Shown here: in pieces, positions 1-7,971 of the stretch
Layout of the letters: each line of letters opens with the position of its first letter
Numbering within the stretch: position 1 is the first letter of the stretch
Source of the DNA: Chromatiaceae bacterium
GTDB lineage: Bacteria > Pseudomonadota > Gammaproteobacteria > Chromatiales > Chromatiaceae
Direction: 5' to 3'
Length of the DNA stretch: 13,586 nucleotides
NCBI GenBank assembly: GCA_016938795.1
Contig: JAFGTZ010000125.1
Location: 1 to 13,586 of the forward strand
The notes under the pieces: model-generated
Database searches by the model: none
What the model was told of the DNA's origin: nothing
The model's input: only the letters and a program-made list of their open reading frames with translations
Translations under genes and position numbers: made by a program

Positions 1-37
1 AAAAAACCGCCGTGTTTCGGGATGAAACGCGGCGGTT
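1..37 (-). terminator. Intrinsic terminator of the giant surface-protein gene
   Basis: On the minus strand, two 14-nt arms (37..24 and 18..5) separated by a 5-nt loop form a GC-rich hairpin with a single A.C mismatch. The hairpin is followed by an uninterrupted T run that reaches the window edge. It lies about 80 bp after the stop codon of the large gene, where a rho-independent terminator is expected. The arms are also symmetric enough to act for a plus-strand transcript, but no convergent gene is visible because the window ends here. Confidence 0.9.
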
Positions 38-90
38 GAATGAAGCGTTTGCCCCATCAATCAGCGTCCGTGCCGATTGAGAGGGGGTTA

Positions 91-107
91 GGTACGCAAT
101 GCGTACC
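91..107 (-). repeat. Short stem-loop just after the giant gene's stop codon
   Basis: The sequence GGTACGC-AAT-GCGTACC is a perfect 7-bp inverted repeat with a 3-nt loop. It begins about 8 nt after the TAA stop of the large gene. No T tract follows it on the minus strand (a C run follows instead), so it is unlikely to be an intrinsic terminator itself. It may protect the 3' end of the mRNA or be incidental. The true terminator is the hairpin at 1-37. Confidence 0.45.
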
Positions 108-114
108 CTACGCC

Positions 115-3100
115 TTAGGCGATGTTGAAGTTGCCGGCCACCAGATCGGCAGTGTCAACGCCAACCAGGGTTGCGACCTGAGTCAGCTCTTCCTGCTCGA
201 CCTGACCGTTGAGGCTGTCTTCCCACAACCAAGCGTCGGTATTGGCACCATCATACACAAAGATGATCTTGGTGGTTCCATTGGTAAAGATGGCGGTGTC
301 ATCACCAACTGTAACCTCCATGAAGGCGCCAGCTTCAGCAAATGCCGTTTCGATCGCGGCTGCATCCACTGCATTTCCAACAGCCGAACTCACCACCAGG
401 ATGTCATTGGCAGCCAATTGGTTGGCGGCCAGTTCAGCGGTGTACTTGGTCAGCGAGTGATCAGCAGCCTCCGGCAGGGCGGCGGAGAAGTCCAAGATGT
501 CCTGGGCGTCTGCCGTGTTGGCGGTGAAGTCGTTGATGGTCACCAGACCGTCACCGGCATCCTCGGTGAAGGTGAGCTTGTAATTGACCGTCTCACCGGC
601 AACTCCAGTCTCGATAGTCACAATAGATCCACCAAGGTCATTGACCTCGAGGGTTCCTTCGCCAGCGACATCGGCACCAACAGCCGTGTGCTGCGCAGTG
701 GTGACGGACAGGGTGGCATCCTCATCAAGCTCAATGTTGTCTGCCGTTGCCAGTTCACCAGCCTCGGCGGTCACGCTACCCGTGCCGCTGATAGCCAGGA
801 CAGTCGCGCCCACGCCACCATCAAGGGTGAGACCGAAGTCAGCCCCGTTGAGGTGTACATCACCCGTCGAATCGAGCTGGAAGATGACTTCCTCGTCGGT
901 TTCGGCATCTTCGTCATCGAAGAGCTCAACGGTGAGGTTCGAGAAGTCGACGTTGACATCGCCTTCATCCGCGTCACCCTCTGCGCCAACCACGTCCTCG
1001 ACACCGGTCACCGTCACGACACCCAGCGCAGCGCCGGTCACCGTCATGGTGATGCCGTCGATGGCGGCTGCCGCCAGGGTCAGGGAGGTGTCGGTCTCGC
1101 CCGCTGCGGCCGTCAGGGTACCAACCCCGGCAATACCGCTCAGGTCAGTGTCTGCCGTGATGCCCGTCAGGTCGAGATCATGGCCATTGCCTTCGACCGT
1201 CTTACCAGACACCTGCTCGCCGGTCAGAATGGCATCGTCGCTCAGCACCAGGTTATCGGCCTGCGAGAGATCCAGATCGGCGTCCAGATCCTCATTGGCG
1301 GCGGTGAGGTCGCCCGTGATGCCCGTCACGGTGATGACAGCCTCAGTCTCAGTATCCTCATCGAAGGCCTGCTTGGTGAAGGTCACACCGGCCTCATTCA
1401 GGGCATCGAGCTGCGCAGCGGTCAGGGACAGAGTGGTATCGGGCGCCAGTTCGATGACGGTATCCGCGCTGAAGTCCAGCAGGGAATTGCCATCCTCATC
1501 GACCAGGGCGGTCAGATCCACATTGCCCTCGAAGACCACCGTACCCGCGCCGGCGATGGCCAAGGCACCGGAGGTGAAGGTGCTGCCAGTCAGGGTCAGG
1601 GTGGTGTTGGCGCCCACATTCAGCGACCAGCCCGGCTCGGCCGGATCTTCGGCAGTCGGATCGGCGTCGAGGATGGCACTGAGGGTGGCCGTGGTGGCGC
1701 CGGTTCCCGTGGTGAAGGTGAAGTCGGTCGCGGAGACAGACTCGATCACACTCAGGGTCAGGGCGCCGGTGTGCTCGCTGGCATCGATGCTGGTGAGCGC
1801 ATTACCCTCGATACCGTTGTTACCAGGATCCTCATCGGTGTCGAGCACGATGTCGGCATCGCCGGTGAAGACCAGCGCGGTGGCAGCGCCCATCTCGATG
1901 GCGTCGGAACCCGCGGTGACCGTCAGGGCGCCGGTGTAGCCGGTGGTGACGATGTTGAGGGTATCGACATTGACGCCGGCCTCGATCGCCTTGAGGGTGA
2001 CATCGCCCGCACCAGTCAGCTTCAGGGTCGCCTCGGCCTCGGCCTCGGTCGAGCTGAAGGTGAGGGTACCATCGCCCATGCCATTGCCAATCACCAGATC
2101 GACTGCGGCGTTGATGGTGACACTCAGCAGATCGCCATCCTCACCCGCGCCATCGTCGCCTTCGCTATAGATGTCGCCAGTGATGGTGACGGGGCCAACC
2201 GCCGCACCATCGGTATCCGCCGCATTGATGGTCAGCATGGTGTAGCCGGCTTCCGCCTGGCCGTCGTTGACGATGATGTCGCCTTCCACAGCAGCGGCGT
2301 TATCAGCGTCGGCCTCCAGGGTCAGGTCGATGGAGCGGACATAGTCGGCCAGCTCGCCCTCGGCGCTGAACTCGATGCCATCCGGAGAGGCTAGCGACTC
2401 GACCACCACCTCACGATCACGCGGATCGAGTTCGACAACCACCTCTTCCTGATAGATGTTGAGGATGTTGGCGCTGTCGAGGTTCTCGAGCAGGTCTTCG
2501 ATGGACTGGCTGTTTTCGCCGCCTTCGAACTCACCGCTGTCGTTTGCATCGATATAGAAGCGATCGAGCAGGCTGTCAAAGATGCGCAGATCAACACCGT
2601 CGTAATCATCGACGTCGATCGTATCGGCGAACGGCACCACACCAGAATCTTCGAAGGTGAAGTTCACCAGCGGCTTGGTGGCCGCCTCGGCGTCGCCGTC
2701 CACCTGCAGACCATCGGCGAGGAAGAAGTCATTCACGTTCAGGGTTTCGCCATCGGCCATGTCGAAGGTGACATTGGAGCCGTTGATGGTCGCCCGATCG
2801 CTGACGTCCACACCAGCCTCGGTCTCGTAGTCGCCAATCAGCAGATCGCCATTCAGATCGACAATGAGTGCGCCGGTTTCTTCGCCGTCCACCTCGGTGG
2901 TGATTGTGGCGCCGGACTCGACCAGTTGCTTGTACTGCTCGGCACTCATGGTGACCGTGGTGTCGGACGGGATGATCAGCGCCTTCACACCGGTGAAGTC
3001 GGTGTCGGCATTCACAGCGATGGTGGAATCAGCCGCGAAGGTCACGGTGTTCACCACGATGCCATCCAGCGCCAGGCTGCTGAAGTCGAACGCGGAACCG

Positions 3101-6100
3101 TCGTAGTTGCCGATGTTCAGGGTGGCTTCGGCATCCTCGTCTTCGACGGTGATGTTCTCCGTGCCGATGGCGGTGATCTGCTCCAGGGTCATGGTGACAG
3201 TCACGCCATCTTCCAGCACCACCGCGTCGATATCGGTCAGCTCGGTTTCGCTGAAGTCGGTGTCGTCTTCAATATGCAGCGTCATGTCGCCGGCCACTGC
3301 GCTGGCGTCGATGCTGTCGAAGTCATCGCCATCCAGGTGCAGGGTGATGTCGTTGGCGCTGATCAGGGTGACGTCGTCCGCATCGTCATTCACGCTGTAG
3401 ATGACGGCATTGCCATCTTCCACGGTGATGTTGAGGCTGGCGGCGTTAGCGGTCTCGATGCCATCGATGGCGATGGGACGCGCCGTACCGGTGGAGGTCA
3501 GGCCCGGAGCCACGCCCTGGTTGGTGATGAGCACATTGGCCGGTGCGCCGTCGAAGAAGTATTCGACGCGAATGGTGCCAACGTTGGACTCATCCGGGTT
3601 GCCAGCGGCCTTGGGCAGCTCGTCCCAGTTGGCGTAGCCGTCGCCCTCGAAGAGGATGGTCGGGTTGACCGCACCCCAGGGCACATTGGTCAGGGTCAGG
3701 GTGTTACCCATGTTCCCCTGCAGACCGATGGTCTTGACGCCCTGGGTGTTGTCGCACATGTGGAAGTCGAGTTCTTCGGACTCATCCTCAACGCCATCGT
3801 CCATGGCGACCACGACATAGGTATCCACGCCGGAGGACTTCAGACCGGTGGCCAGCCCTTCCTCGGCAACATCGCCGGAGAGCATGACGTCGATGCGGGC
3901 GCCTTCGGCGCCGTTACCGATGACTTCCTCAACGTTGTTGAAGTCTTCAACCACCAGGCCGGTCAGGGCGCCGTCCAGATCGGAGAAGTCGATGGTGAAG
4001 CCTGCCGGATCGAGCTTGACGGTATCGGTGAACACCGCATCCTGGTCGCCCAGGATGATGAGGGTTTCAACCTGCTCGGCATCAACGCCGTCGATGGTCA
4101 GGGCCGCATCGCCCGTGGTGTCGATGATGAGGGTATCGCTGTCGTCTCCAGCGGTGGGACGCTCGAAGCCGTCGGCTGCGCGGATGATGTGGAGTTCGCC
4201 ACTGAGCATCTCGGCATCAATGGTGCCGAAGCCGTCGCCCAGGATGTCGCCGTTGAAATCAGCGTTGCCGGTGTCGATCTCGGCATCGTTTTCATCGAAG
4301 CCGAGTCCGGCGTTGATGATGACAACGTTACCGTCACCCTGCACGGCATCTTCCGTCAGGTAGGTATGCAGCTCTTCAGCGGTGAGCGTCAGGGTGGCAT
4401 CCTGCTTGATGCTGAAGGCCAGACGCAGATCGCTGTCCATCGAGGCCAGATCGATGATGTCGGACAGGGTGGCGTCTTCGCTCAGCTCGATGGTCAGGGT
4501 CGGGATGGTGTTGTGAGCGGCGCTGAAGGCATCAATGCCCAGTGCCTGAACCTGCGCCAGGGTCAGCAACAGACCGCCGTCCGCGCCGATGTTGAAGGCC
4601 CTGATATTACCCTCAACCTTGCGCAGATCGGCATCGGCCTCGACGGTCACGGTGAGGTTACTACCCGTGAGGACAGAGCCCTCGCCGGCGCTGAGATCTT
4701 CAGCGATGATCAGGTTGTCGCGACCGGTGTTGGTGTTGATGTTGATCCAGGCGCCTTCGGCCAGCCCAGCGAGTTCGATGACATCGTTTGCCTGCGAACC
4801 CATGATGACCACGGAGTCGAGTTCACCCTCTCCGGCCAGATGGTTGACGTTGACACGCAGACCGCCGGTGTTTGCCGAGGCGTCGATGTAGGCCTCGCCC
4901 CAAGCAAAGGTGAGATCATCTTCAATCGCCAGAAGCGCGTCGCCGGTGACGGTGAGCTGCTGGAAGTAGGTGCCGAAATCGACCTGCTCGATGATGTTGG
5001 AGCGGCCTTCGGAGTGCAGCTCAACCGCGCCCACATTGTGAGCCACCTTCAGGGTCACATGATCACCGGTGGCGGTGACATTGGCCATTTCCAGCTTGAG
5101 CGCATCGCCCTGACCACTGCTGTAGTGCAGGGTGACATTCTGGGTGAAGTTGCCTTCGAGGCGCGCGGTGGCGTTGTTGCGAATGCCGAGAATGGTCAGG
5201 TCGCCCAGTTCGTTCTCGCCGATGCCAAGGTCGCTGCCGCCCTCGGTGATGACCAGCTTCTGCAGCGAGGTGGCGCGGCTGAGGTCGAGCGCGCTGCTGG
5301 TCTCTTCATCGTTAAAGGACTCGCTGCCATAGATGTTCGGCAGATTCTGCACATTGATCTGCTCGATGTTGAGCAGTTGCAGCGGCTGGGCAAAAACGCC
5401 CTTCATGTCGACTTCCAGGAAGTCGTAACCGCGACCGGCGTCGATGTAGGCGCCATGCAGCAGCTCGGGACGGCCCGCGAAGATGACGTCGGTGCCGCCG
5501 TCGGTCAGACCCGACTCGAAGGTGCCGCCGTTGTTCTCTTCCGTGGTCAGGATGATGTCGGCCGGCTCTTCCTCATCGACAATCCGGGTGGAGAGACGGG
5601 AGGCGCCATTCTGGTCGAACACCAGGCTCTGGATGAAGTCCATGTACTCGGCAGCGATGACCGCATCGGCGGTCACGATGTCGCCCGTGGTGGTTACGAA
5701 GTCGATGACGACGTTGGCGGCGTCCTCTTCGCCCTCGCCCGGCTCGACGCCGTTGATGGTGATGCCACCGACATCGACGATGGCTTCAGGCGCGAGACCC
5801 ACCTGTTCGAAGTCGACGAGATCCATCAGGAAATCAATCAGGGAATCGGCGCTGACACCCTCCCAGACCAGCTCTTCGGTGGGCGTGATGGAGACGGCGG
5901 TATCCGTCAGCGTGAAGAAGCCGTCGCCACGCGCCTCGGCATAGGGGTTGCCATAGGAGCGACCGGCCTCGTACTGGCCGTAGGTCTCCCAGTGCTGCCA
6001 GCCAGAACCCATCAGGCCCAGATCAACGGCGGCGGCCACATCGGGGTTGCTGGCCAGGTAGTACTCTTCGTTGAAGTCGTCATAGCCAGCGGGCTGCGCG

Positions 6101-6525
6101 TAGCTGCGATCCTCGTCCTGGCCCTTCTGGGTCCAGTGATCCCAGCCGCTGCCGTAATCGCCGCGGCGAACCGCCATGGCCACATCGGGGTTGTTGGCCA
6201 GATAGAATTCTTCGTTAAAGTCGGCGTAGCCAGCAGGCGGATTATAAGGGGTGCCGGCACGGTCCTCCTCGAACTGGCCGTTGGCGACCCAGTGGCTCCA
6301 GCCCGTGCCAACTTCGCCCAGCTGAACCGCCCTGGCGACATCGGGATTGTTGGCCAGGTAGTACTCCTCGTTGAACTCGCCGTAGCCTGCGGGCGGCGCA
6401 AAGGCCAGGCGGCCCTCGCTGGAGCCAAAATCATTCCAGTGCTGCCAGCCAGAGCCGATGAGCCCCTTCCTGACAGCAATTGCCACATCTTCATTGTTGG
6501 CAAGATAAAACTTTTCACTAAACAT
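115..6525 (-). CDS. Giant acidic secreted surface protein (S-layer/adhesin-like, type I secretion substrate)
   Basis: A 2136-residue protein, strongly acidic and rich in Asp, Glu, Gly, Thr and Ala; I saw a single cysteine, in the context HMCDNTQ. Residues 2-189 hold four tandem modules of the type FNEEYYLANNPDVA...GSGWxHW, joined by PAGY-containing linkers. Around residues 336-390 is a segment resembling the loops that precede beta domains in RTX/S-layer-like proteins (DGGTDVIFAG, IDAGRGYDFLEV, then IEQINV and ALDLSRATSL). The long middle is beta-rich, with recurring TLTLTAEE/TLSLTAAQ-type strand-helix motifs. The last ~140 residues (VTINDFTANTADAQDILDFS, then VEQEELTQVATLVGV and a final AGNFNIA) match the general pattern of C-terminal modules in type I secreted proteins. 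There is no Sec signal peptide, which fits type I export. No canonical GGxGxDxxx nonapeptides were seen. The ATG at 6525 has GGAG nine bases upstream. The gene has its own candidate promoter and terminator. The cognate HlyB/HlyD-type transporter is not in the window. S-layer, adhesin and matrix-protein roles are all open. Confidence 0.85.
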   Translation of the reverse strand: MFSEKFYLANNEDVAIAVRKGLIGSGWQHWNDFGSSEGRLAFAPPAGYGEFNEEYYLANNPDVARAVQLGEVGTGWSHWVANGQFEEDRAGTPYNPPAGYADFNEEFYLANNPDVAMAVRRGDYGSGWDHWTQKGQDEDRSYAQPAGYDDFNEEYYLASNPDVAAAVDLGLMGSGWQHWETYGQYEAGRSYGNPYAEARGDGFFTLTDTAVSITPTEELVWEGVSADSLIDFLMDLVDFEQVGLAPEAIVDVGGITINGVEPGEGEEDAANVVIDFVTTTGDIVTADAVIAAEYMDFIQSLVFDQNGASRLSTRIVDEEEPADIILTTEENNGGTFESGLTDGGTDVIFAGRPELLHGAYIDAGRGYDFLEVDMKGVFAQPLQLLNIEQINVQNLPNIYGSESFNDEETSSALDLSRATSLQKLVITEGGSDLGIGENELGDLTILGIRNNATARLEGNFTQNVTLHYSSGQGDALKLEMANVTATGDHVTLKVAHNVGAVELHSEGRSNIIEQVDFGTYFQQLTVTGDALLAIEDDLTFAWGEAYIDASANTGGLRVNVNHLAGEGELDSVVIMGSQANDVIELAGLAEGAWININTNTGRDNLIIAEDLSAGEGSVLTGSNLTVTVEADADLRKVEGNIRAFNIGADGGLLLTLAQVQALGIDAFSAAHNTIPTLTIELSEDATLSDIIDLASMDSDLRLAFSIKQDATLTLTAEELHTYLTEDAVQGDGNVVIINAGLGFDENDAEIDTGNADFNGDILGDGFGTIDAEMLSGELHIIRAADGFERPTAGDDSDTLIIDTTGDAALTIDGVDAEQVETLIILGDQDAVFTDTVKLDPAGFTIDFSDLDGALTGLVVEDFNNVEEVIGNGAEGARIDVMLSGDVAEEGLATGLKSSGVDTYVVVAMDDGVEDESEELDFHMCDNTQGVKTIGLQGNMGNTLTLTNVPWGAVNPTILFEGDGYANWDELPKAAGNPDESNVGTIRVEYFFDGAPANVLITNQGVAPGLTSTGTARPIAIDGIETANAASLNITVEDGNAVIYSVNDDADDVTLISANDITLHLDGDDFDSIDASAVAGDMTLHIEDDTDFSETELTDIDAVVLEDGVTVTMTLEQITAIGTENITVEDEDAEATLNIGNYDGSAFDFSSLALDGIVVNTVTFAADSTIAVNADTDFTGVKALIIPSDTTVTMSAEQYKQLVESGATITTEVDGEETGALIVDLNGDLLIGDYETEAGVDVSDRATINGSNVTFDMADGETLNVNDFFLADGLQVDGDAEAATKPLVNFTFEDSGVVPFADTIDVDDYDGVDLRIFDSLLDRFYIDANDSGEFEGGENSQSIEDLLENLDSANILNIYQEEVVVELDPRDREVVVESLASPDGIEFSAEGELADYVRSIDLTLEADADNAAAVEGDIIVNDGQAEAGYTMLTINAADTDGAAVGPVTITGDIYSEGDDGAGEDGDLLSVTINAAVDLVIGNGMGDGTLTFSSTEAEAEATLKLTGAGDVTLKAIEAGVNVDTLNIVTTGYTGALTVTAGSDAIEMGAATALVFTGDADIVLDTDEDPGNNGIEGNALTSIDASEHTGALTLSVIESVSATDFTFTTGTGATTATLSAILDADPTAEDPAEPGWSLNVGANTTLTLTGSTFTSGALAIAGAGTVVFEGNVDLTALVDEDGNSLLDFSADTVIELAPDTTLSLTAAQLDALNEAGVTFTKQAFDEDTETEAVITVTGITGDLTAANEDLDADLDLSQADNLVLSDDAILTGEQVSGKTVEGNGHDLDLTGITADTDLSGIAGVGTLTAAAGETDTSLTLAAAAIDGITMTVTGAALGVVTVTGVEDVVGAEGDADEGDVNVDFSNLTVELFDDEDAETDEEVIFQLDSTGDVHLNGADFGLTLDGGVGATVLAISGTGSVTAEAGELATADNIELDEDATLSVTTAQHTAVGADVAGEGTLEVNDLGGSIVTIETGVAGETVNYKLTFTEDAGDGLVTINDFTANTADAQDILDFSAALPEAADHSLTKYTAELAANQLAANDILVVSSAVGNAVDAAAIETAFAEAGAFMEVTVGDDTAIFTNGTTKIIFVYDGANTDAWLWEDSLNGQVEQEELTQVATLVGVDTADLVAGNFNIA
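5959..6522 (-). repeat. Four tandem 'NPDVA...GSGWxHW' modules encoded at the start of the giant gene
   Basis: Four units of about 38 residues, at residues 2-39, 51-89, 103-140 and 151-189, have periods of 48-52 residues. The consensus is FNEE-Y/F-YLANNPDVA-x-AV-xxG-xxGSGW-xHW-xxxGQ-xE-x-R. Linkers two to four carry PAGY. The first unit is the most diverged (SEKFYLANNEDVA). From memory, related 'YL..NPDVA...HY...G..EGR' motifs occur in proteobacterial secreted calcium-binding proteins and at the N-termini of glycosyltransferases and sulfotransferases. Their function is not established to my knowledge. A fifth copy lies in the neighbouring methyltransferase gene. Confidence 0.9.
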
Positions 6526-6654
6526 CAGCGTCGTCTCCGTGGAGAAGTTAGACAGGGCGGTGATCGGTTACTTCAGGATTAAGTTAGCACGCATTGAGGC
6601 AAGCGCATTGGAACTATTGCGGCTCAAGCCGGGCATGGACTGGTTGCATTGGCC

Positions 6655-6684
6655 ATGCTACATCTGGCGTCTGCGGCAGGTCAA
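6655..6684 (-). promoter_or_regulatory. Candidate sigma70-type promoter of the giant gene
   Basis: On the minus strand the -35 box TTGACC (6684..6679, 5 of 6 consensus bases) is separated by 18 bp from the -10 box TAGCAT (6660..6655, 4 of 6). This would start transcription near 6648 and give a 5' leader of about 120 nt before the ATG at 6525. The -10 box is weak and the spacer one base long, so an activator may be needed. This is the best pair I found by eye in the spacer. Confidence 0.45.
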
Positions 6685-6699
6685 CATTGATATGCCGCA
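6672..6699. promoter_or_regulatory. Candidate operator: 7-bp inverted repeat around the -35 box
   Basis: TGCGGCA (6672-6678) and TGCCGCA (6693-6699) form a perfect 7-bp inverted repeat with a 14-bp spacer. The half-site centres are 21 bp apart, about two helical turns, as expected for a dimeric regulator binding one DNA face. The spacer contains the -35 hexamer of the candidate promoter, so a bound regulator would directly affect polymerase. No regulator gene is in the window. Confidence 0.35.
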
Positions 6700-6817
6700 A
6701 GAGGCCACTTTGTTGCACCGCCACAACTTTGGCGCCGAATGGTTTGCCTGCCTAGAGCGCTAGACGATATCTGGTCGATGCCTGGCGTTTTTCCGAGCCT
6801 TGCCGAACACTTGATCG

Positions 6818-6847
6818 TTGCCTTTTTTTGACGTTGCAAAAAAGCAA
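6818..6847 (-). terminator. AT-rich hairpin after the methyltransferase gene (possible terminator)
   Basis: TTGC-C-TTTTTT and AAAAAAGCAA form an imperfect inverted repeat around a short centre containing GACGT. It starts about 48 bp after the TAG of the methyltransferase gene, at the end of the four-gene operon. The stem is A/T-rich, capped at the base by G/C pairs, with a T run inside the arm rather than after it, so it is not a textbook intrinsic terminator. It could be a weak bidirectional one. Confidence 0.35.
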
Positions 6848-6894
6848 GTAAAAAGGGTTTCGCGCCAGCGCCAGGATGCCGCCTCCAGCCTCGG

Positions 6895-7971
6895 CTACCG
6901 TGCCTGGCGAGACTCTGCCAGCACCTTGCGCAAGGCGGCGAGCCGATCGGGCGTCTCGGCCTCGGAGGCCGGCGCGTCCGACAGGCCCAGGGTGACATAA
7001 AACTCGCAGCCCTCGGTGGGAAAGCCGAGCACCGGCTCCAGGCGCGTGAGACCTAGGGCGCGGACATCGGCGAGCATGATCGCGAAACTCGCCGGCGTGA
7101 AACGCCAGCAGTGCACATCGATATAGTCCCGGGCCGTGCCGTTCATGAGCGCCTCGACATGCTCGCGCGCCTGCCCGAAGGTGTGAATCAGCTCGAAATC
7201 GCCCTTGGCGGCGGCCCACCAGGCCACCAGTCCGCCCTTGCGGCAACTGTTGGCAAGATGGGTGAACACCTGCCCCGGCGAGGGATGCGTGCGTCGCTCG
7301 GCATGGGCATCGAGCCAGTCGCCTGTGGAGGTGGGCGCGTTGAAATAATCGAAACAGTAGCGCTTGTCGGGCACGATGAGCGAGAGCCGCCCGCCGGGCT
7401 TGAGCAACAGCTCGCACTGCTGAAAAAAGCCAATGGGATCGGGCATGTGCTCGATGACGTGGCTTGCAATGATCCAGTCGAAACAGGCCCGCTCGCCCAC
7501 CAGCTCGGCAAGCGGCTCGCCGCGCCAGACGAAATCGACCTCCTCGATATTGTCGAGATTGACCCCATTGGTCATGACCTGCGAGGCATACTTCTGGCGC
7601 AGCTCCTCGGCGGAGAGGTGGTCGAGCACCTGCACCTGGTAGCCCGCCCGCTTGGGCGCGATGGGATTGTAACTCGGGCCAATCTCGAGACCGCGACCCT
7701 GGCGGTTGAGTCCACTGAGCGCCTTCTCGGCGCGCGATAGCACCTGCGTCCGTTTCCACGGATGTTGTCCGCGCCCCAGTCCCGCCACCAAGCCCCAAAA
7801 CGACCTCCCGGCGCGCGGCAGCCAGCGGCCAGGCGATAAGGCCCGCTGCTCGGCATGGCCAAAACGCTCATAGTGCTCACGCCCGCTCGCAAAGTATCCC
7901 AGGCGCACCGCCTCGGCCACATCTGGGTTGGCGGCCAGATAGTCGTCTTCGTTGAAATCAGCGGGAATCAT
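6895..7971 (-). CDS. SAM-dependent methyltransferase with N-terminal NPDVA repeat module
   Basis: A 358-residue protein in two parts. Residues 6-43 form one module of the type found four times in the giant secreted protein (FNEDDYLAANPDVAEAV, then REHYERFG). After a basic linker, residues ~80-330 are a class I methyltransferase: SAM-binding motif I LEIGPSYNP at 95-103, FDWIIASHVIEHMPDP at 164-179, and LLLKPGGRLSLIVPDKR at 188-204. Further conserved segments include DVHCWRFTPASF and PTEGCEFYVTLG. I recognise this subfamily from polysaccharide and O-antigen clusters. The target is probably a sugar hydroxyl or carboxyl, but the sequence does not say which. No signal peptide is seen, so it should be cytoplasmic. 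I chose the ATG at 7971 because it overlaps the upstream stop as ATGA and has GGAG nine bases before it. An ATG five codons earlier (7986) lacks a good ribosome binding site. It is the last gene of the operon. Confidence 0.88.
   Translation of the reverse strand: MIPADFNEDDYLAANPDVAEAVRLGYFASGREHYERFGHAEQRALSPGRWLPRAGRSFWGLVAGLGRGQHPWKRTQVLSRAEKALSGLNRQGRGLEIGPSYNPIAPKRAGYQVQVLDHLSAEELRQKYASQVMTNGVNLDNIEEVDFVWRGEPLAELVGERACFDWIIASHVIEHMPDPIGFFQQCELLLKPGGRLSLIVPDKRYCFDYFNAPTSTGDWLDAHAERRTHPSPGQVFTHLANSCRKGGLVAWWAAAKGDFELIHTFGQAREHVEALMNGTARDYIDVHCWRFTPASFAIMLADVRALGLTRLEPVLGFPTEGCEFYVTLGLSDAPASEAETPDRLAALRKVLAESRQAR
7843..7956 (-). repeat. Fifth copy of the NPDVA module, in the methyltransferase gene
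   Basis: Residues 6-43 of the methyltransferase align without gaps to the modules of the giant protein through FNE-x-x-YLA-x-NPDVA-x-AV-x-x-G. Downstream, the GSGWxHW core has become ASGREHY. At the DNA level, plus-strand 7915-7959 matches 6034-6078 (repeat 4) at 38 of 45 bases by hand count. This is more than protein-level constraint alone easily explains, and it points to copying within the genome. Confidence 0.85.

Larger units (their letters stand above)
6526..6894. other. Intergenic region between the glycan operon and the giant gene
   Basis: A 369-bp stretch without a convincing gene. It holds the AT-rich hairpin after the methyltransferase gene, a candidate minus-strand promoter, and an inverted repeat around its -35 box. 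Its base composition is noticeably more AT-rich than the flanking genes, as expected for a regulatory spacer. A 74-codon plus-strand reading frame with a GTG start covers part of it but lies across the promoter and shows no recognisable motif. Confidence 0.6.

Noticed and set aside
40..2394. Plus-strand open frame of 784 codons opposite the 3' half of the giant gene
   Set aside because: Its product has no recognisable domain and looks like the complement of a repetitive, Asp/Thr/Val-rich coding strand, whose codon bias suppresses antisense stops. The minus-strand frame has coherent repeats, a start signal and a terminator.
5959..6522. CRISPR array or DNA-level tandem repeat
   Set aside because: The spacing is irregular in bases, conservation follows codons, and the units translate to diverged protein modules, so these are coding repeats.
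2926..6582. Plus-strand open frame of 1218 codons opposite the 5' half of the giant gene
   Set aside because: Same explanation: an antisense frame kept open by biased codon use. It would run across the promoter side and start region of the well-supported minus-strand gene, and shows no domain or ribosome binding site of its own.
6539..6763. Plus-strand 74-codon frame in the intergenic spacer
   Set aside because: It starts with GTG without a convincing Shine-Dalgarno, covers the candidate promoter and inverted repeat of the giant gene, and has no recognisable motif.
7111..7740. Plus-strand 209-codon frame opposite the methyltransferase gene
   Set aside because: It is antisense to a gene with clear SAM-methyltransferase motifs and has no domain of its own.
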